This document shows positions 1 through 9,611 of a stretch of DNA of 64,000 bases, one piece after another. Under the pieces are notes generated by a model. It made no database searches and had not been told where the DNA came from. It was given only the letters and a program-made list of their open reading frames with translations. A program made the position numbers and the translations under genes. How positions within the stretch are numbered: position 1 is the first letter of the stretch; each line of letters begins with the position of its first letter. The DNA is from Trichothermofontia sichuanensis B231 (GTDB taxonomy: Bacteria > Cyanobacteriota > Cyanobacteriia > B231). Where the stretch lies: NCBI RefSeq assembly GCF_026240635.1, contig NZ_CP110848.1, positions 2,721,741 to 2,785,740 on the forward strand, in the 5' to 3' direction.

Positions 1-405
1 TTTCAGATGGGTACGCCACTCCGTCTGGATCAGCTGGGTTCGCTCCATCAGGTTGCGGACAACCGCCCCCAATTCGCTGAGATCAAAGGGTTTCGGCAAG
101 TAAATATCACAGCCCAGTTGATACCCCTGGATCCGTTCCTTAGTCGTAGAGTGGGCCGTGAGGAAGATGACCGGGAGTAGCCGAAAATGGGGCTGTTGCC
201 GCACCCTTTTCACCAATTCAAACCCATCCATGTGGGGCATGGCCACATCCGTGATCAGGAGGTGGGGAAGATAGTCTTTCAAAATTTGCAGCGCTTCACG
301 GCCATTGGTCGCTGACACAACCGAATAGCCAGCCTGCTCCAGGTAGTCACTGATGGTCAGACGGGTCCCTGGATCATCCTCAGCAACCAGGATTAGCAAG
401 GGCAT
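1..405 (-). CDS. Response regulator receiver domain, partial (C-terminus outside window)
   Basis: The first 135 codons of a two-component response regulator; the reading frame runs off the left edge of the window. The receiver domain is complete: acidic pair D10-D11, phosphoacceptor D53 in LLITDVAMP, T83 and K105 in LPKPFD. Its wording resembles cyanobacterial/plastid Ycf29-type (NarL-like) regulators, which carry a LuxR-type helix-turn-helix after the receiver, but the output domain is not in the window, so DNA binding is inferred. The ATG at 405 gives a receiver that begins exactly at its first beta strand. No kinase gene is visible next to it. Confidence 0.85.
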   Translation of the reverse strand, partial: MPLLILVAEDDPGTRLTISDYLEQAGYSVVSATNGREALQILKDYLPHLLITDVAMPHMDGFELVKRVRQQPHFRLLPVIFLTAHSTTKERIQGYQLGCDIYLPKPFDLSELGAVVRNLMERTQLIQTEWRTHLK

Positions 406-719
406 GGAAAACGAGTCACAGAGACATAGGATGTGTTGTAAATTTTAGTTAAAATCCTGGTTTGTCAAACCAATGTTTATCAAAACTATTTAGTCTTTTT
501 AACTTAAAGTTGGCCCAAACATTAGGGAGCCGCGATTTTGCCGTCTGGTTTGATGCCATCCGGTTAATCCCAGCATGATTGCGACTTCCCCTGCCAACAT
601 CCTAGACCATTGCACCGGGATCAGATGCGCCAAATTCGCCTGTCTTCACCGCATACCTGCCACTATCCCCCCTCGGTTGGGCGAGTGAGCGGAGACTTCG
701 ATGCTCCTGCGATCGCACC
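406..719. other. Intergenic, no gene recognised
   Basis: About 310 bp between the 5' end of the response regulator and the 3' end of the cytochrome gene. It should hold the regulator promoter on the minus strand. I see no reading frame, RNA gene or repeat I can support here. Confidence 0.5.
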
Positions 720-1151
720 TTAGAGACTCTCCAGATAGGTCAGCAGGTCGGCCATCTCTTGGGGATTGGGTTGAAACTTGGGCATGGGTGGGGTTTCACC
801 GCTGATTACCTGGCGAATCAGCGCCGCCTGGGTCTTACGATCGGCGATGTGCCTTAAGCTAGGACCCACAAACCCGTCAGCCATCGAACCATGACAACCC
901 GCACAGTTGATCTGAAAAATCATGGCTCCTTGCTCGCGATCGCCTTGGAGTCGCAACACACTTTGAATGTAGGGGTCGGCTGTTTCTAGCTGATGCAGGC
1001 CCAATACAATCGCCAAAATGAGGCCTCCGATCGCTAACAGGATCGTGGCAATCCGCTGAATGGGGACATCCCCGCACACGTTGATTGTCTGTTGTTCGTC
1101 CAAACTGTCTCCAGCTAGCTGCCTCGCCAAGCGACTTTTAATTATAAGCAT
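720..1151 (-). CDS. cytM: Membrane-anchored c-type cytochrome, CytM-like
   Basis: A monohaem class I cytochrome c with one N-terminal membrane anchor (IATILLAIGGLILAIVLGL), a haem site CAGCH, and the distal axial-ligand region TPPMPKFQPNP. The block DPYIQSVL...GCHG...MADLLTYL matches what I know of cyanobacterial CytM, a low-abundance cytochrome linked to respiration and stress rather than linear photosynthetic flow. CytM proteins are usually about 105 residues, so the N-terminus here is long: the frame is open to a GTG at 1202, an ATG lies at 1151 (used here) and a GTG at 1079. None has a convincing ribosome site. petG lies divergently upstream. Confidence 0.75.
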   Translation of the reverse strand: MLIIKSRLARQLAGDSLDEQQTINVCGDVPIQRIATILLAIGGLILAIVLGLHQLETADPYIQSVLRLQGDREQGAMIFQINCAGCHGSMADGFVGPSLRHIADRKTQAALIRQVISGETPPMPKFQPNPQEMADLLTYLESL

Positions 1152-1353
1152 TTGTACAAAAAACTTCTTAATTTCATCCTCTACTCTAAAGATTTGTTGC
1201 ACTATCGTCAGCCGTGGGAGAGGGGAGGGGTTGGCGATCGCATCAAGTACAGGATTGCGGCGAGCGGGATTCCGCCCAAGGGCGCGGCGATCGGGGTATG
1301 CTGATCACAGATAATGTGTGTTGTTTTGTATCGAGGCCCCGGAGGCACTTCTC

Positions 1354-1467
1354 ATGGTTGAACCCCTACTCTCTGGCATTGTGCTTGGCTTGATTCCCAT
1401 CACCCTGGCGGGCTTATTCGTTGCGGCTTACCTCCAGTACCGTCGGGGCAACCAACTCGGCCTATAA
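1354..1467 (+). CDS. petG: Cytochrome b6f complex subunit PetG
   Basis: A 37-residue single-span membrane protein starting [15 protein letters not shown] and ending with the charged YRRGNQLGL tail. Length and sequence are those of PetG (subunit V of cytochrome b6f), which is needed for assembly and stability of the dimeric complex in the thylakoid membrane. A good ribosome site GGAGG (1341-1345) sits 8 bases before the ATG. The gene is monocistronic and divergent from the CytM-like gene; both concern electron transport, which may be chance. Confidence 0.95.
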   Translation: MVEPLLSGIVLGLIPITLAGLFVAAYLQYRRGNQLGL

Positions 1468-1729
1468 GCAGGTTAGAGACGACCCCATAGAATCAGGGGA
1501 TGGGCAGGGATGGGCGGCTCGCCCGTCCTAGTCTAGCCTCGCCTGGGAGTGGCAGGTTCAGAGGTCGGCGCATCAACTCGATCAATCTTCTGAACAAACC
1601 GCATCGAGGCCGTTCCCCACTGGACGACAGGTTGGCATCCCAAGAGACCAGCCCGATGCCACCGTTCGGATATCGACCCCAACTGGCTTGCGATCGCAGG
1701 CTTCCAGTTACCTCAGCCCCTCTCTTGCA

Positions 1730-1800
1730 GGTTCCTCTCCCCCTCTGGGAGAGGGGTTGGGGGTGAGGGGGCTGTTTCAGCCTAAATGGCAATAAGTGTA
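1730..1800 (-). repeat. Partial family A repeat (MITE-like), right part only
   Basis: In the 378-bp gap after petG, the hairpin core and the CTGTTTCAGCCTAAATGGCA end of family A are present in reverse orientation. The terminal bases are degenerate (GCAATAAGTGTA instead of GCAATGACTATA) and the other terminus is missing. The rest of 1468-1845 holds no gene I can support. Confidence 0.65.
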
Positions 1801-1845
1801 TCTTTTGGGGAACATATTGGGGACAGACTGGGTCGTAAGGTATCC

Positions 1846-2925
1846 CTAATCATTGTCAATATCCGGGGCATCCATTTCCTCGGTGAGCATTTGCAGGCGG
1901 ATTGTCCGTTGCGCAAGCGCGGTGGTTGTGGGATCGCCCCCAACTCCTAGTTGCACTTCAATCACGCTGCCGGTGAGTTTTCCTAAACACTGAACCAGAC
2001 GCCGCAGGTGGGGGGTACTCACGCCGCTGTCAACATAGAGGCGATCGCTGAGGCGATTGAGCCGCTTCCAGGCCGTGTAGAGCTTGCCGATCGCCTGCTC
2101 CACTTGGCTGGCCTGGGTGACCACATCGGCAGCGATATTGAGAATGCCTAATCGTAAGGCTTCCTCGAACGCCGTTTCCAAATCAATATCGGCGTCATTG
2201 AGGGTCTGCACCTGACTGGCAGCGTTGAGGTATTTGGCTAACGACCGCGCTTCACTGGTCACTTGCTTGAGGGTATCCAGATCGGGATTGGCCCGCATTT
2301 CATGCTGGAAACTAGCCTGGTGGGAGGCCGGAAGTTTTTCTAACTCGCGCACCAGCGGGGCCAAGTAGCGGGTGGGGATGGTATGGTCAGCAGCCTTTTC
2401 CCGCACTTCCACCGGCAGCAAATCTGAAGTCATGGCAGTCCATTCGTCCGACAATTGCCGCACCTCCCGCCGAGTTACCCGTTCCCCCCGATGGGCCGCT
2501 TCACTCACCAACTGCTGCACTTCTGGCGATGCGTGGGCTGCTTCAATAAACGCCCGTTTGCTGAATTGGTTAATATCTTCTGGCTCTAGATGGCCCGTTT
2601 CCAGCAGGGTATCGGCACTGTTGGCCAGTTCGATCCAGTGGTATGCCTGACTTTTGCTAATCTCCCGCTCCTTCAGCCAGTTGAGAAACCCCGTCCCACG
2701 CTGGTCGCCTCGCTGTTTTTCGCGATCGCGCACCACCCGCAGAATTCGTCCGCGCCAGATATCCGTTTGCAGATCAAAGCGATCGCACACCTGCCAAGCC
2801 CGATCAACCTGCTGCTGGAATTCCCCATCCGGTAGCTGCTCGTCCTCTGGATCCGGTAACTGGAAGTTGAGGGGATAAGGGTCCAGATCCGCCGTTAAGG
2901 GGCCTGTGACAGCTATAGCTGGCAT
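1846..2925 (-). CDS. Conserved hypothetical protein, ParB/KorB-like helical region
   Basis: About 359 residues if started at the ATG at 2925; the frame stays open to an ATG at 3054, but the extra 43 residues look unlike protein and approach the divergent NTRC promoter. I do not recognise a named family. Visible features are an acidic N-terminus, a region FLNWLKEREISKSQAYHWIELA that reads like a helix-turn-helix as in plasmid/phage DNA-binding proteins, then long amphipathic helices. This suggests a DNA-binding or partition-like role, as inference only. The gene stands alone between petG and the NTRC gene. No membrane segment or signal peptide is seen. Confidence 0.6.
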   Translation of the reverse strand: MPAIAVTGPLTADLDPYPLNFQLPDPEDEQLPDGEFQQQVDRAWQVCDRFDLQTDIWRGRILRVVRDREKQRGDQRGTGFLNWLKEREISKSQAYHWIELANSADTLLETGHLEPEDINQFSKRAFIEAAHASPEVQQLVSEAAHRGERVTRREVRQLSDEWTAMTSDLLPVEVREKAADHTIPTRYLAPLVRELEKLPASHQASFQHEMRANPDLDTLKQVTSEARSLAKYLNAASQVQTLNDADIDLETAFEEALRLGILNIAADVVTQASQVEQAIGKLYTAWKRLNRLSDRLYVDSGVSTPHLRRLVQCLGKLTGSVIEVQLGVGGDPTTTALAQRTIRLQMLTEEMDAPDIDND

Positions 2926-3107
2926 ATCCAGCGTTTCCGGAGAGAAGTCGGGAACAGCCACGATCGCAAGGAGGTAAACAGCCGCAACATTATCCCATGT
3001 TCGTTTGCGGCCTGTAATGCCGGAACCGGCTTCCCCGCGGGCCGGCCCCTTCATCGCTCGCCCTGTGTTACACTAAGCGTAGTCGTTATGAGTTTGAGAT
3101 AAGGTCT

Positions 3108-4490
3108 ATGAGTCGCCCAGCCGTTGAGAATTTGGTGATTATTGGTTCTGGCCCTGCTGGATATACGGCAGCTATCTATGCGGGACGAGCGAATCTGCGG
3201 CCTCTGGTATTTGAGGGGTTGCAGGTGGGGGGAATTCCTGGGGGGCAATTGATGACCACCACCGAGGTGGAGAATTTTCCGGGTTTTCCCGACGGTATTA
3301 CTGGCCCAGAGTTAATGCAGCGGACCAAGGCTCAAGCTGTGCGCTGGGGGGCCGAACGGATTACTGAAGATGTAACGGCAGTGGATCTGGCTCAGCGGCC
3401 TTTTGTGGTGCGATCAGCGGAACGAGAGGTGCGGACACACAGTCTGATTATTGCCACGGGAGCTACGGCCAAACGGTTAGGCTTGCCCTCAGAAGCGATC
3501 TACTGGAATCGGGGCATATCTGCTTGTGCGATTTGTGATGGGGCCAGCCCGATCTTCAAGGGAGTTGATCTGGTGGTGATTGGCGGGGGTGATACGGCAG
3601 CCGAAGAAGCGGTTTATCTCACGAAGTACGGGTCCCATGTGCATTTGCTTGTGCGTCGCGATCGCATGCGGGCTAGCAAAGCCATGCAGGAGCGAGTATT
3701 GAATCATCCCAAAATTACTGTTCATTGGCACACAGAGGCTGTCGATGTCGCGGGGGATGGTCAGCGTTTGCAACGGGTGAAGGTGCGCAACAACCAGACG
3801 GGGGAAGTCAGAGAAATCCAAGCGGGGGGGCTGTTCTATGCGATTGGACATACCCCGAACACGGCCCTTTTCAAGGGCCAACTAGAGCTGGATGAAAAAG
3901 GGTATATCAAAGTCCAGCCGGGTTCTGTGGCTACCAGTGTTCCGGGGGTTTTTGCGGCAGGGGATGTGCAAGACCATGAATTCCGGCAAGCGATTACGGC
4001 AGCCGGCACGGGTTGTATGGCGGCGCTGTTGGCCGAACGCTGGTTATCTGAGCATGGCCTGATCCAGGAATTTCATCAGGAAGTCAGTGAATCGGTTGTG
4101 TCTGAACCTGCCTCGACGGGCACCTCAGCCCCAGAAACCAGTGCCGATCCAGCCGCCAATTTTGATCCGAACGCAACCCGCCATGTGGGGGGGTATGCCT
4201 TGCGCAGGCTTTACCACGAGAGCGATCGCCTGATTATGGTGAAATACGCCTCGCCAACCTGTGGTCCCTGCCATACCCTGAAGCCGATTTTGAGCAAGGT
4301 GGTGGATGAATTTGAAGGTCAGATTCACTACGTGGAGATTGACATCGAGGCTGATCCGGAAATTGCCGAAGCCGCAGGAATTACGGGTACCCCAACGGTA
4401 CAGTTTTTCAAAAATAAGGAAAAGGTGGGTGAAATGATCGGGGTCAAGCCAAAGAGCCAGTACCGCGAGATGATTATCAGCCAGATGTAG
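3108..4490 (+). CDS. trxB: NADPH-dependent thioredoxin reductase with fused thioredoxin domain (NTRC)
   Basis: A 460-residue fusion. Residues 1 to about 320 are a thioredoxin reductase: FAD motif GSGPAG near residue 13, redox pair C140-A-I-C143, NADPH motif [10 protein letters not shown] near residue 158 and the FAD motif VFAAGDV. After a Pro/Ser/Thr-rich linker, residues 355-460 are a thioredoxin with C385-G-P-C388 and the cis-proline region TGTPTVQ. NTRC proteins of cyanobacteria and plastids use NADPH to reduce 2-Cys peroxiredoxin, linking NADPH to peroxide defence and redox control in the dark. Full length, with the ATG at the start of the first beta strand; divergent from the hypothetical gene upstream. 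Confidence 0.95.
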   Translation: MSRPAVENLVIIGSGPAGYTAAIYAGRANLRPLVFEGLQVGGIPGGQLMTTTEVENFPGFPDGITGPELMQRTKAQAVRWGAERITEDVTAVDLAQRPFVVRSAEREVRTHSLIIATGATAKRLGLPSEAIYWNRGISACAICDGASPIFKGVDLVVIGGGDTAAEEAVYLTKYGSHVHLLVRRDRMRASKAMQERVLNHPKITVHWHTEAVDVAGDGQRLQRVKVRNNQTGEVREIQAGGLFYAIGHTPNTALFKGQLELDEKGYIKVQPGSVATSVPGVFAAGDVQDHEFRQAITAAGTGCMAALLAERWLSEHGLIQEFHQEVSESVVSEPASTGTSAPETSADPAANFDPNATRHVGGYALRRLYHESDRLIMVKYASPTCGPCHTLKPILSKVVDEFEGQIHYVEIDIEADPEIAEAAGITGTPTVQFFKNKEKVGEMIGVKPKSQYREMIISQM

Positions 4491-4642
4491 GAACAGAGGT
4501 GGGGAAGTATAGGTTCGGTGAGGGAGCACCCGGAAGGGGGAAGGGGCATCGTGTATTAAGAGGAACGATGGGCTTGCTGCGGGCCTGAAATTAGGTCATT
4601 CTGAATGAGATCAACCCCAATACACTTGACCCCCCCAATTGT

Positions 4643-5131
4643 ATGCTTACCGAACCGATAGATTCTTCACCTATGCTATTGAAGCGTCGCGTCCGCTACT
4701 GGGGATATCTCCTCAGCTTGCCGGGGAGCTTGTTATTAGTGGGGTTGACCAGTTTGGCGGCTCCGGCCCAATCCCGGCTGTATAATCCTATCCCGATGCC
4801 ACCCACTAATGAGGTGAACGATACCCTCTCAACCCAGGATATTCCGACGGGGCAGGGGGGGTTTGCGCGGGATTATGTGGTGAACTTGACAGCAGGCGAT
4901 CAATTGGCGATCGATCTGTCCTCTGATAGCTTTGATACGATCGTTACCCTATTGGCTGAAGACGGTACCACCATTGGCGAAAACGACGATGGTCCTGATG
5001 GCAAAACCAATTCCCTCCTGTTCACCCGCATTATCAAGACTGGCCGATACATCGTGCGAGTGCGGGCCTTTGGCGAAGCTGCCGGCGGCCCGTTTAGGCT
5101 AAAACTAACCCGTTTACGTCCAGTACCTTAG
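4643..5131 (+). CDS. Secreted PPC-domain protein
   Basis: A 162-residue exported protein. A basic N-terminus (LLKRRVRYW) and hydrophobic stretch (YLLSLPGSLLLVGLTSLAAPAQS) form a signal peptide with a likely cut after APA. The remainder is a bacterial pre-peptidase C-terminal (PPC) beta-sandwich: LTAGDQLAIDLSSDSFDTI, then LLAEDGTTIGENDDGPDG and GRYIVRVRAFG. Such domains are often trailing parts of secreted peptidases; in cyanobacteria short stand-alone versions are common and their role is unknown. It follows the NTRC gene by 150 bp on the same strand but probably has its own promoter. No catalytic residues are expected. Confidence 0.8.
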   Translation: MLTEPIDSSPMLLKRRVRYWGYLLSLPGSLLLVGLTSLAAPAQSRLYNPIPMPPTNEVNDTLSTQDIPTGQGGFARDYVVNLTAGDQLAIDLSSDSFDTIVTLLAEDGTTIGENDDGPDGKTNSLLFTRIIKTGRYIVRVRAFGEAAGGPFRLKLTRLRPVP

Positions 5132-5382
5132 TAAAGAGAAAAGAGGATGGAGAAAAGAGAAAAGAGTAGGGTAATACCAGTCCCTCACTCCCTAGATTGA
5201 CTGGCAGAACTCGCAGCACCCTCACTCTAACTCCTTTGCCAGAGCGGGTGAGGTGATCATCGAGGCAGGTTTTACTGGCAGTTCAAGTCCCTTCGCCCCT
5301 TGTGGGAGAAGGGATTTAGGGATGAGGAGCAAAGATTTATCAGGTAACCACTCCTCACTCCTGACTTCTCACTCCTGACTTC
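5132..5382. repeat. Repeat-filled intergenic region (degenerate family C plus short tandem repeats)
   Basis: Contains A/G-rich short repeats (AGAGAAAAGAG, about 5134-5170), a degenerate family C copy (GATTGACTGGCAGAACTCG near 5205, ending with ATTTAGGGATGAGG near 5320) and a heptanucleotide-type tandem array of CTCACTCCTGACTT at about 5346-5395 that reaches the 3' end of trmD. The last is the kind of short tandemly repeated sequence long known in cyanobacterial genomes. Confidence 0.6.
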
Positions 5383-6090
5383 TCACTCCTCACCCTGCAA
5401 ACCCTGTTGCTGTAACCAACGCACATAGAGGTCCGGGCGGCGCTGTTGGGTGCGTTCGATTTGCTGTTGTCGTCGCCAGGCGGCGATCGCTTGGTGATTG
5501 CCCGATCGCAGGACCTCTGGGACGGACCAGCCGCGAAAGACCGCTGGGCGGGTGTATTGGGGATAATCTAACAATCCATCTTCAAAGCTTTCGGTCTTGA
5601 GGGAGGCTTCTTTGCCGACGGTCCCCGGTCGCAACCGGATTACGCCGTTCAATAAGGCTAGGGCTGGAATTTCTCCACCGGTCAGCACAAAATCGCCTAG
5701 GGAAATCTCACGGGTAACCAGGTTCAGGACCCGCTCATCCACCCCTTCATAATGGCCACACAGGATGACGAGCTGATCGTAATCATTGGCCAGTTTTTGT
5801 AATAGGGCCTGGTGCAGGGGTTCGCCCTGCGGGGTCATCAGGATCACCTCCCGGCGGGGCAGTACGGGTAAGGATTCGACCGCGGCAAACAGGGGTTCCG
5901 GTTTCATGAGCATACCAACCCCGCCCCCATAGGGTTCGTCATCCACGCGATGGTGTTTATCGGTGGTGAAATCGCGGGGATTGGTAAGGTGGACCGTGGC
6001 AATACCCTTCTCCAAGGCTTTACCCATTAACCCCGATCGCAAGGGTGAGTCAAAAAACTCTGGGAACAGGGTTACCAGATCAAAGCGCAC
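5383..6090 (-). CDS. trmD: tRNA (guanine37-N1)-methyltransferase
   Basis: 235 residues, normal length for TrmD, which methylates G37 next to the anticodon using S-adenosylmethionine and prevents +1 frameshifting. The SPOUT trefoil-knot motifs are present: LILCGHYEGVDERV and EISLGDFVLTGGE, followed by the conserved GSxxxESF-like KTESFEDGLLDYPQYTRP. Translation starts at a GTG (6090) giving RFDLVTLFPEFF, the standard N-terminus. It lies only 13 bp downstream of sir on the same strand, so the two are probably cotranscribed; TrmD is not functionally linked to sulfite reduction. Confidence 0.95.
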   Translation of the reverse strand: MRFDLVTLFPEFFDSPLRSGLMGKALEKGIATVHLTNPRDFTTDKHHRVDDEPYGGGVGMLMKPEPLFAAVESLPVLPRREVILMTPQGEPLHQALLQKLANDYDQLVILCGHYEGVDERVLNLVTREISLGDFVLTGGEIPALALLNGVIRLRPGTVGKEASLKTESFEDGLLDYPQYTRPAVFRGWSVPEVLRSGNHQAIAAWRRQQQIERTQQRRPDLYVRWLQQQGLQGEE

Positions 6091-6103
6091 CGTCCTACCT
6101 CAA

Positions 6104-8071
6104 TCAAGTTTCTGGGCCTAGGTAGGCATTAATCGCTTCGGTGGCCAGTTCTACGATCGATAAGCCCCGCTGTGCGGCAGCGGTTTTCAGGCGTTGATAG
6201 ACCGGCTCGGCCACATCTACCCGTCGCCGTAGACGTTTTTTCGCGGAGGGTTTGGGGGCATCCGCCACAACTGCAACGTGGCCATTGGTATTGCTCATTG
6301 CCAGGGAGGTGTCTGAGGTCATAAAGGTTGCTCGGAATTGACGAATGGCATCCAAACCTACCCGGTGGCAAAAGTCACCAAAGCCTTCGCCAGGTTGGCG
6401 GGCTTGCTTAAAGTAGGTCAAGACAGGGGTTAACTCGGTCTCTAAGTCGGCGATCGCTAGCCGCTCCAGATAGGGTTCAGCTAAACGGCTTTGATTCGCG
6501 GCCCCCCCTAACCAAACCTGATAAGCATCAGGCGCACTGCCCACCAGACCCAGTTCGGCCACATAGGGACGGGCACAGCCATTGGGACACCCGGTCATCC
6601 GAATCACAAACCGTTCCTGACCGAGATCCAATTGGTCGAGCAGAGCACGCACCCGACCCACAACACTGGGAATCACCCGCTCGGCTTCGGTGATCGCCAG
6701 GCCACAGGTGGGCAGCGCCGGACAGGCCATTGCCGTTCGTACCAGCGGATCGATCGCGGTTTCTGACTGAACGCCACACCGCGCCAGGATCGCTCGCACC
6801 TGCGGTTCCATCGCCGGTTCAATATCGGTCAAGATCAGGTTCTGGTGGGGGGTGAGTCGCATCGGTAACTGGAACTGCTCAACAATTTGGCGCAGGGCCG
6901 TGCGCAGCTGCAAGGTGTCGTCATCCTTGATCCGACCGTTGTTGATCGAAATGCCCACAAAGCGCTTGCCATCCCCCTGGTCATGCCAACCCAAGAAGTC
7001 TAAGTACTCAAAGGGGGGGAGAGGCCGGAAGGGTTGTAGGGGTTTGCCCAGGTATTGCTCTACCTTTTGCCGGAAACGATCGACCCCCCAGTCGTGGATC
7101 AGATATTTCAGACGGGCATGGCGACGTTGGCTGCGATCGCCATAGTCCCGCTGGGTCGCCACGATCGCCTTCACCACGTCGTAGATATCAGCGCGATCAA
7201 CATAACCAATGGGATCAGCCAAACGGGCAAAGGTTTCTTCCTTATTGTGGGTACGCCCCAAGCCCCCCCCAGCCAGAACATTAAACCCTTCCACTTCACC
7301 CTGATCATTGCAAAAAACCACCAGGCCCAAATCCTGGGTGTAGAGATCCACCGAATTATCCCCAGGAACCGTCACCGCACATTTGAACTTACGCGGCATA
7401 TAGTGGGTGCCATAAATCGGCTCCTCCGGATCATCCAGGAGCATCCCATTTAAATTCCGCTGGCGGGCCAGCTTCACCTCCGGATGCTCTTCGCCACTGA
7501 GGATCTTTTCGCCATCCAGCCAGATTTCGTAATAAGCCCCAGTTTGCGGCGTCAGTAAATCCGCCACCCGATTGGCGTAGTCCCAAGCATGTTGGTACGC
7601 CGGACGATTCTTATAGGGCGCAGGCGGAGCCATCACATTGCGGTTGAGATCCCCACAGGCCCCCAGGGTAGACCCCATATTGCGGACGATCGCCGCCACC
7701 ACCGTCTTAAGATTTTTCTTCAAAATGCCGTGGATCTGAAACCCCTGGCGATCAGTGACCCGCAGCGTGTGGTTGCCGTATTCATCACACAGGCGATCGA
7801 GCGTAAGAAACAACTGGGGCGGGATTAGGCCACCGGGGCTACGGGTGCGCAGCATAAACTGATAGTCTTTCTCTTGCCCCTTGACCCGATTGTCACGATT
7901 GTCCTGCTGATAAGAGCCATGAAACTTCAGGATTTGCACCCCATCCTCACTAAAGTGGGTGGTATCCTGCAACAACTCCGTGGCAACGGGTTCGCGCAGA
8001 TGCTGACTACGTTCCTTCAAAGCTTCAACTTTGGATGGCTTTTGGGCCGGTGGCGCAGAGACATTGACCAT
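6104..8071 (-). CDS. sir: Ferredoxin-sulfite reductase with ribbon-helix-helix-like C-terminal extension
   Basis: About 655 residues from the ATG at 8071 (the frame is open to 8191, but [14 protein letters not shown] is a better N-terminus). It reduces sulfite to sulfide with six electrons from ferredoxin. The sirohaem/4Fe-4S cysteines are present as [12 protein letters not shown] and [13 protein letters not shown]; substrate-side motifs such as [11 protein letters not shown] are intact. Cyanobacterial enzymes are usually near 630 residues. The last 45 residues ([19 protein letters not shown], then [15 protein letters not shown]) read like a CopG-type ribbon-helix-helix DNA-binding module. 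Upstream is cysK, which uses the sulfide; trmD follows after 13 bp. Confidence 0.93.
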   Translation of the reverse strand: MVNVSAPPAQKPSKVEALKERSQHLREPVATELLQDTTHFSEDGVQILKFHGSYQQDNRDNRVKGQEKDYQFMLRTRSPGGLIPPQLFLTLDRLCDEYGNHTLRVTDRQGFQIHGILKKNLKTVVAAIVRNMGSTLGACGDLNRNVMAPPAPYKNRPAYQHAWDYANRVADLLTPQTGAYYEIWLDGEKILSGEEHPEVKLARQRNLNGMLLDDPEEPIYGTHYMPRKFKCAVTVPGDNSVDLYTQDLGLVVFCNDQGEVEGFNVLAGGGLGRTHNKEETFARLADPIGYVDRADIYDVVKAIVATQRDYGDRSQRRHARLKYLIHDWGVDRFRQKVEQYLGKPLQPFRPLPPFEYLDFLGWHDQGDGKRFVGISINNGRIKDDDTLQLRTALRQIVEQFQLPMRLTPHQNLILTDIEPAMEPQVRAILARCGVQSETAIDPLVRTAMACPALPTCGLAITEAERVIPSVVGRVRALLDQLDLGQERFVIRMTGCPNGCARPYVAELGLVGSAPDAYQVWLGGAANQSRLAEPYLERLAIADLETELTPVLTYFKQARQPGEGFGDFCHRVGLDAIRQFRATFMTSDTSLAMSNTNGHVAVVADAPKPSAKKRLRRRVDVAEPVYQRLKTAAAQRGLSIVELATEAINAYLGPET

Positions 8072-8237
8072 TGTCGACTTTTCCCCGGTAACTCGGTCGG
8101 GATTGCGTTGAATTCCGATCGTACCACCGTGTGACCCCGGCCTGGGAAGGCTGTTGCAAAAGTCGCACGATCGCAGCAAAACTTCATACAATCGCCCCTA
8201 GGGCAGGCAAACTGCCTACCCCAGGCGAGGAGAAGCC

Positions 8238-9179
8238 CTAAGCATCCGGGATTTGGAAAAGAATTGTGCTCAGATAGCGTTCGCCAAAGCTAGGTTGGAT
8301 CGCCACAATCAGTTTACCCGCGTTTTCCGGACGTTTGGCCACAGTAATGGCAGCACACAGGTTTGCGCCCGAAGATAGGCCGGACAATAGGCCCTCCTCC
8401 CGTGCCAGTCGCCGACCATAGGCGATCGCCTCCTCATCCGTCACTGTGATCACCTCATCAATTAAATCCCTGCGGAGAATATCGGGCACAAACCCCGCAC
8501 CAATTCCCTGGATCTTATGGGGGCCAGGGGTACCGCCAGAAAGAACAGCACTCCCCTTGGGTTCGACCGCGATCGCCTGGAAACTGGGTTTGCGTTGCTT
8601 AATGACCTCTGCGATCCCGGTAATCGTGCCGCCCGTCCCCACCCCTGCGATCAGGATATCCACCTGACCTTCGGTGTCCTGCCAAATCTCTTCTGCGGTG
8701 GTTTCACGATGGATTTGGGGATTGGCCGCATTCTTAAACTGTTGCAACATGAAAGCATCCGGTAGCGTGGCTGCGAGTTCCCCCGCCCGTCGGATTGCGC
8801 CTTTCATCCCTTCTGAGCCAGGGGTGAGTTCCAGTTCGGCCCCGTAGGCTTTCAGCATGGCCCGCCGTTCCAAACTCATGGTTTCCGGCATGGTCAGAAT
8901 GAGGCGATAGCCCTTAACTGCTGCCACCATTGCCAGGGCAATGCCCGTATTGCCAGAGGTGGGTTCAATCAACACCGTGCGACCGGGCTGAATTTCGCCC
9001 GCTGCCTCAGCCGCCCGGATCATGTTGAGGCCAATGCGATCTTTCACTGAGGCCGCCGGGTTCATGCCTTCGAGTTTCATGACAATCTGCCCGACACAGC
9101 CTTCTGCCTGGGGAATCCGCTGTAAACGCACCAAGGGGGTCTGGCCAATCAGTTCCGTAATATCCTGTGCAATTTTCAT
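8238..9179 (-). CDS. cysK: Cysteine synthase A (O-acetylserine sulfhydrylase)
   Basis: 313 residues, normal CysK length. A PLP enzyme that joins sulfide to O-acetylserine to make cysteine. The PLP lysine is K46 in [11 protein letters not shown]; the substrate loop is [12 protein letters not shown] and the phosphate-binding loop is [10 protein letters not shown]; the C-terminal SSGANLCAA is also typical. It precedes sir on the same strand with a 166-bp gap, so sulfite reduction and cysteine synthesis are encoded side by side. Cyanobacteria often carry several CysK paralogues; which one is dominant cannot be told from sequence. Confidence 0.93.
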   Translation of the reverse strand: MKIAQDITELIGQTPLVRLQRIPQAEGCVGQIVMKLEGMNPAASVKDRIGLNMIRAAEAAGEIQPGRTVLIEPTSGNTGIALAMVAAVKGYRLILTMPETMSLERRAMLKAYGAELELTPGSEGMKGAIRRAGELAATLPDAFMLQQFKNAANPQIHRETTAEEIWQDTEGQVDILIAGVGTGGTITGIAEVIKQRKPSFQAIAVEPKGSAVLSGGTPGPHKIQGIGAGFVPDILRRDLIDEVITVTDEEAIAYGRRLAREEGLLSGLSSGANLCAAITVAKRPENAGKLIVAIQPSFGERYLSTILFQIPDA

Positions 9180-9355
9180 TACTTCACTCTGCTAAAGAAC
9201 ACACTCAAGAACGTTTCATGTCCCACCCAGTACCATAAATCAATTAGGCCAAACCGTTTTGTTAACTCCCCTGCGAGCGGATCAAGTCTTGAGCGTCTCT
9301 GTGGATATCTTTACCTGATTTGTACAGCCCCTCGCTCAATCATCCAGTACCGTTT

Positions 9356-9462
9356 TATCGTCATTGCAATTTAGGCTGAAACAGTACCCTCACCCTCAGT
9401 TCCCCTCCCAGAGCAGGAGATGGGAGTGAAAAACTGTATCGTTCTTATTTAGATTGACCATA
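9356..9462 (+). repeat. Family A repeat (MITE-like), full length 107 bp
   Basis: In the 430-bp gap between nifV and cysK. Left end TATCGTCATTGCAATTTAGG, then a GC-rich core with an imperfect hairpin, then AAAAACTGTATCGTTC and right end GATTGACCATA. Ends match TATAGTCA/TGACTATA with one mismatch each. The rest of 9180-9611 shows only more GC-rich repeat debris (9490-9600). Confidence 0.8.
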
Positions 9463-9611
9463 CGTGGGTAGGCTGGGTACATCCTGCTGGTGCACCCCTC
9501 ACCCTGGCTCCCTTTTCCAGAACCGCTGGGGGACTGGCCAATTCGGCTCCTCTTCGCCCGGTTTGGGGGAAGGCGTTAGGGGAATGAGGAGACGAGGGTT
9601 TAGGGCGGCAA

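Noticed and set aside
5341..5395. Regular CTCACTCCTGACTT repeats considered as a CRISPR array
   Set aside because: Units are contiguous with no unique spacers, and no cas gene is present; it is a short tandem repeat. No CRISPR array was seen anywhere in the window.
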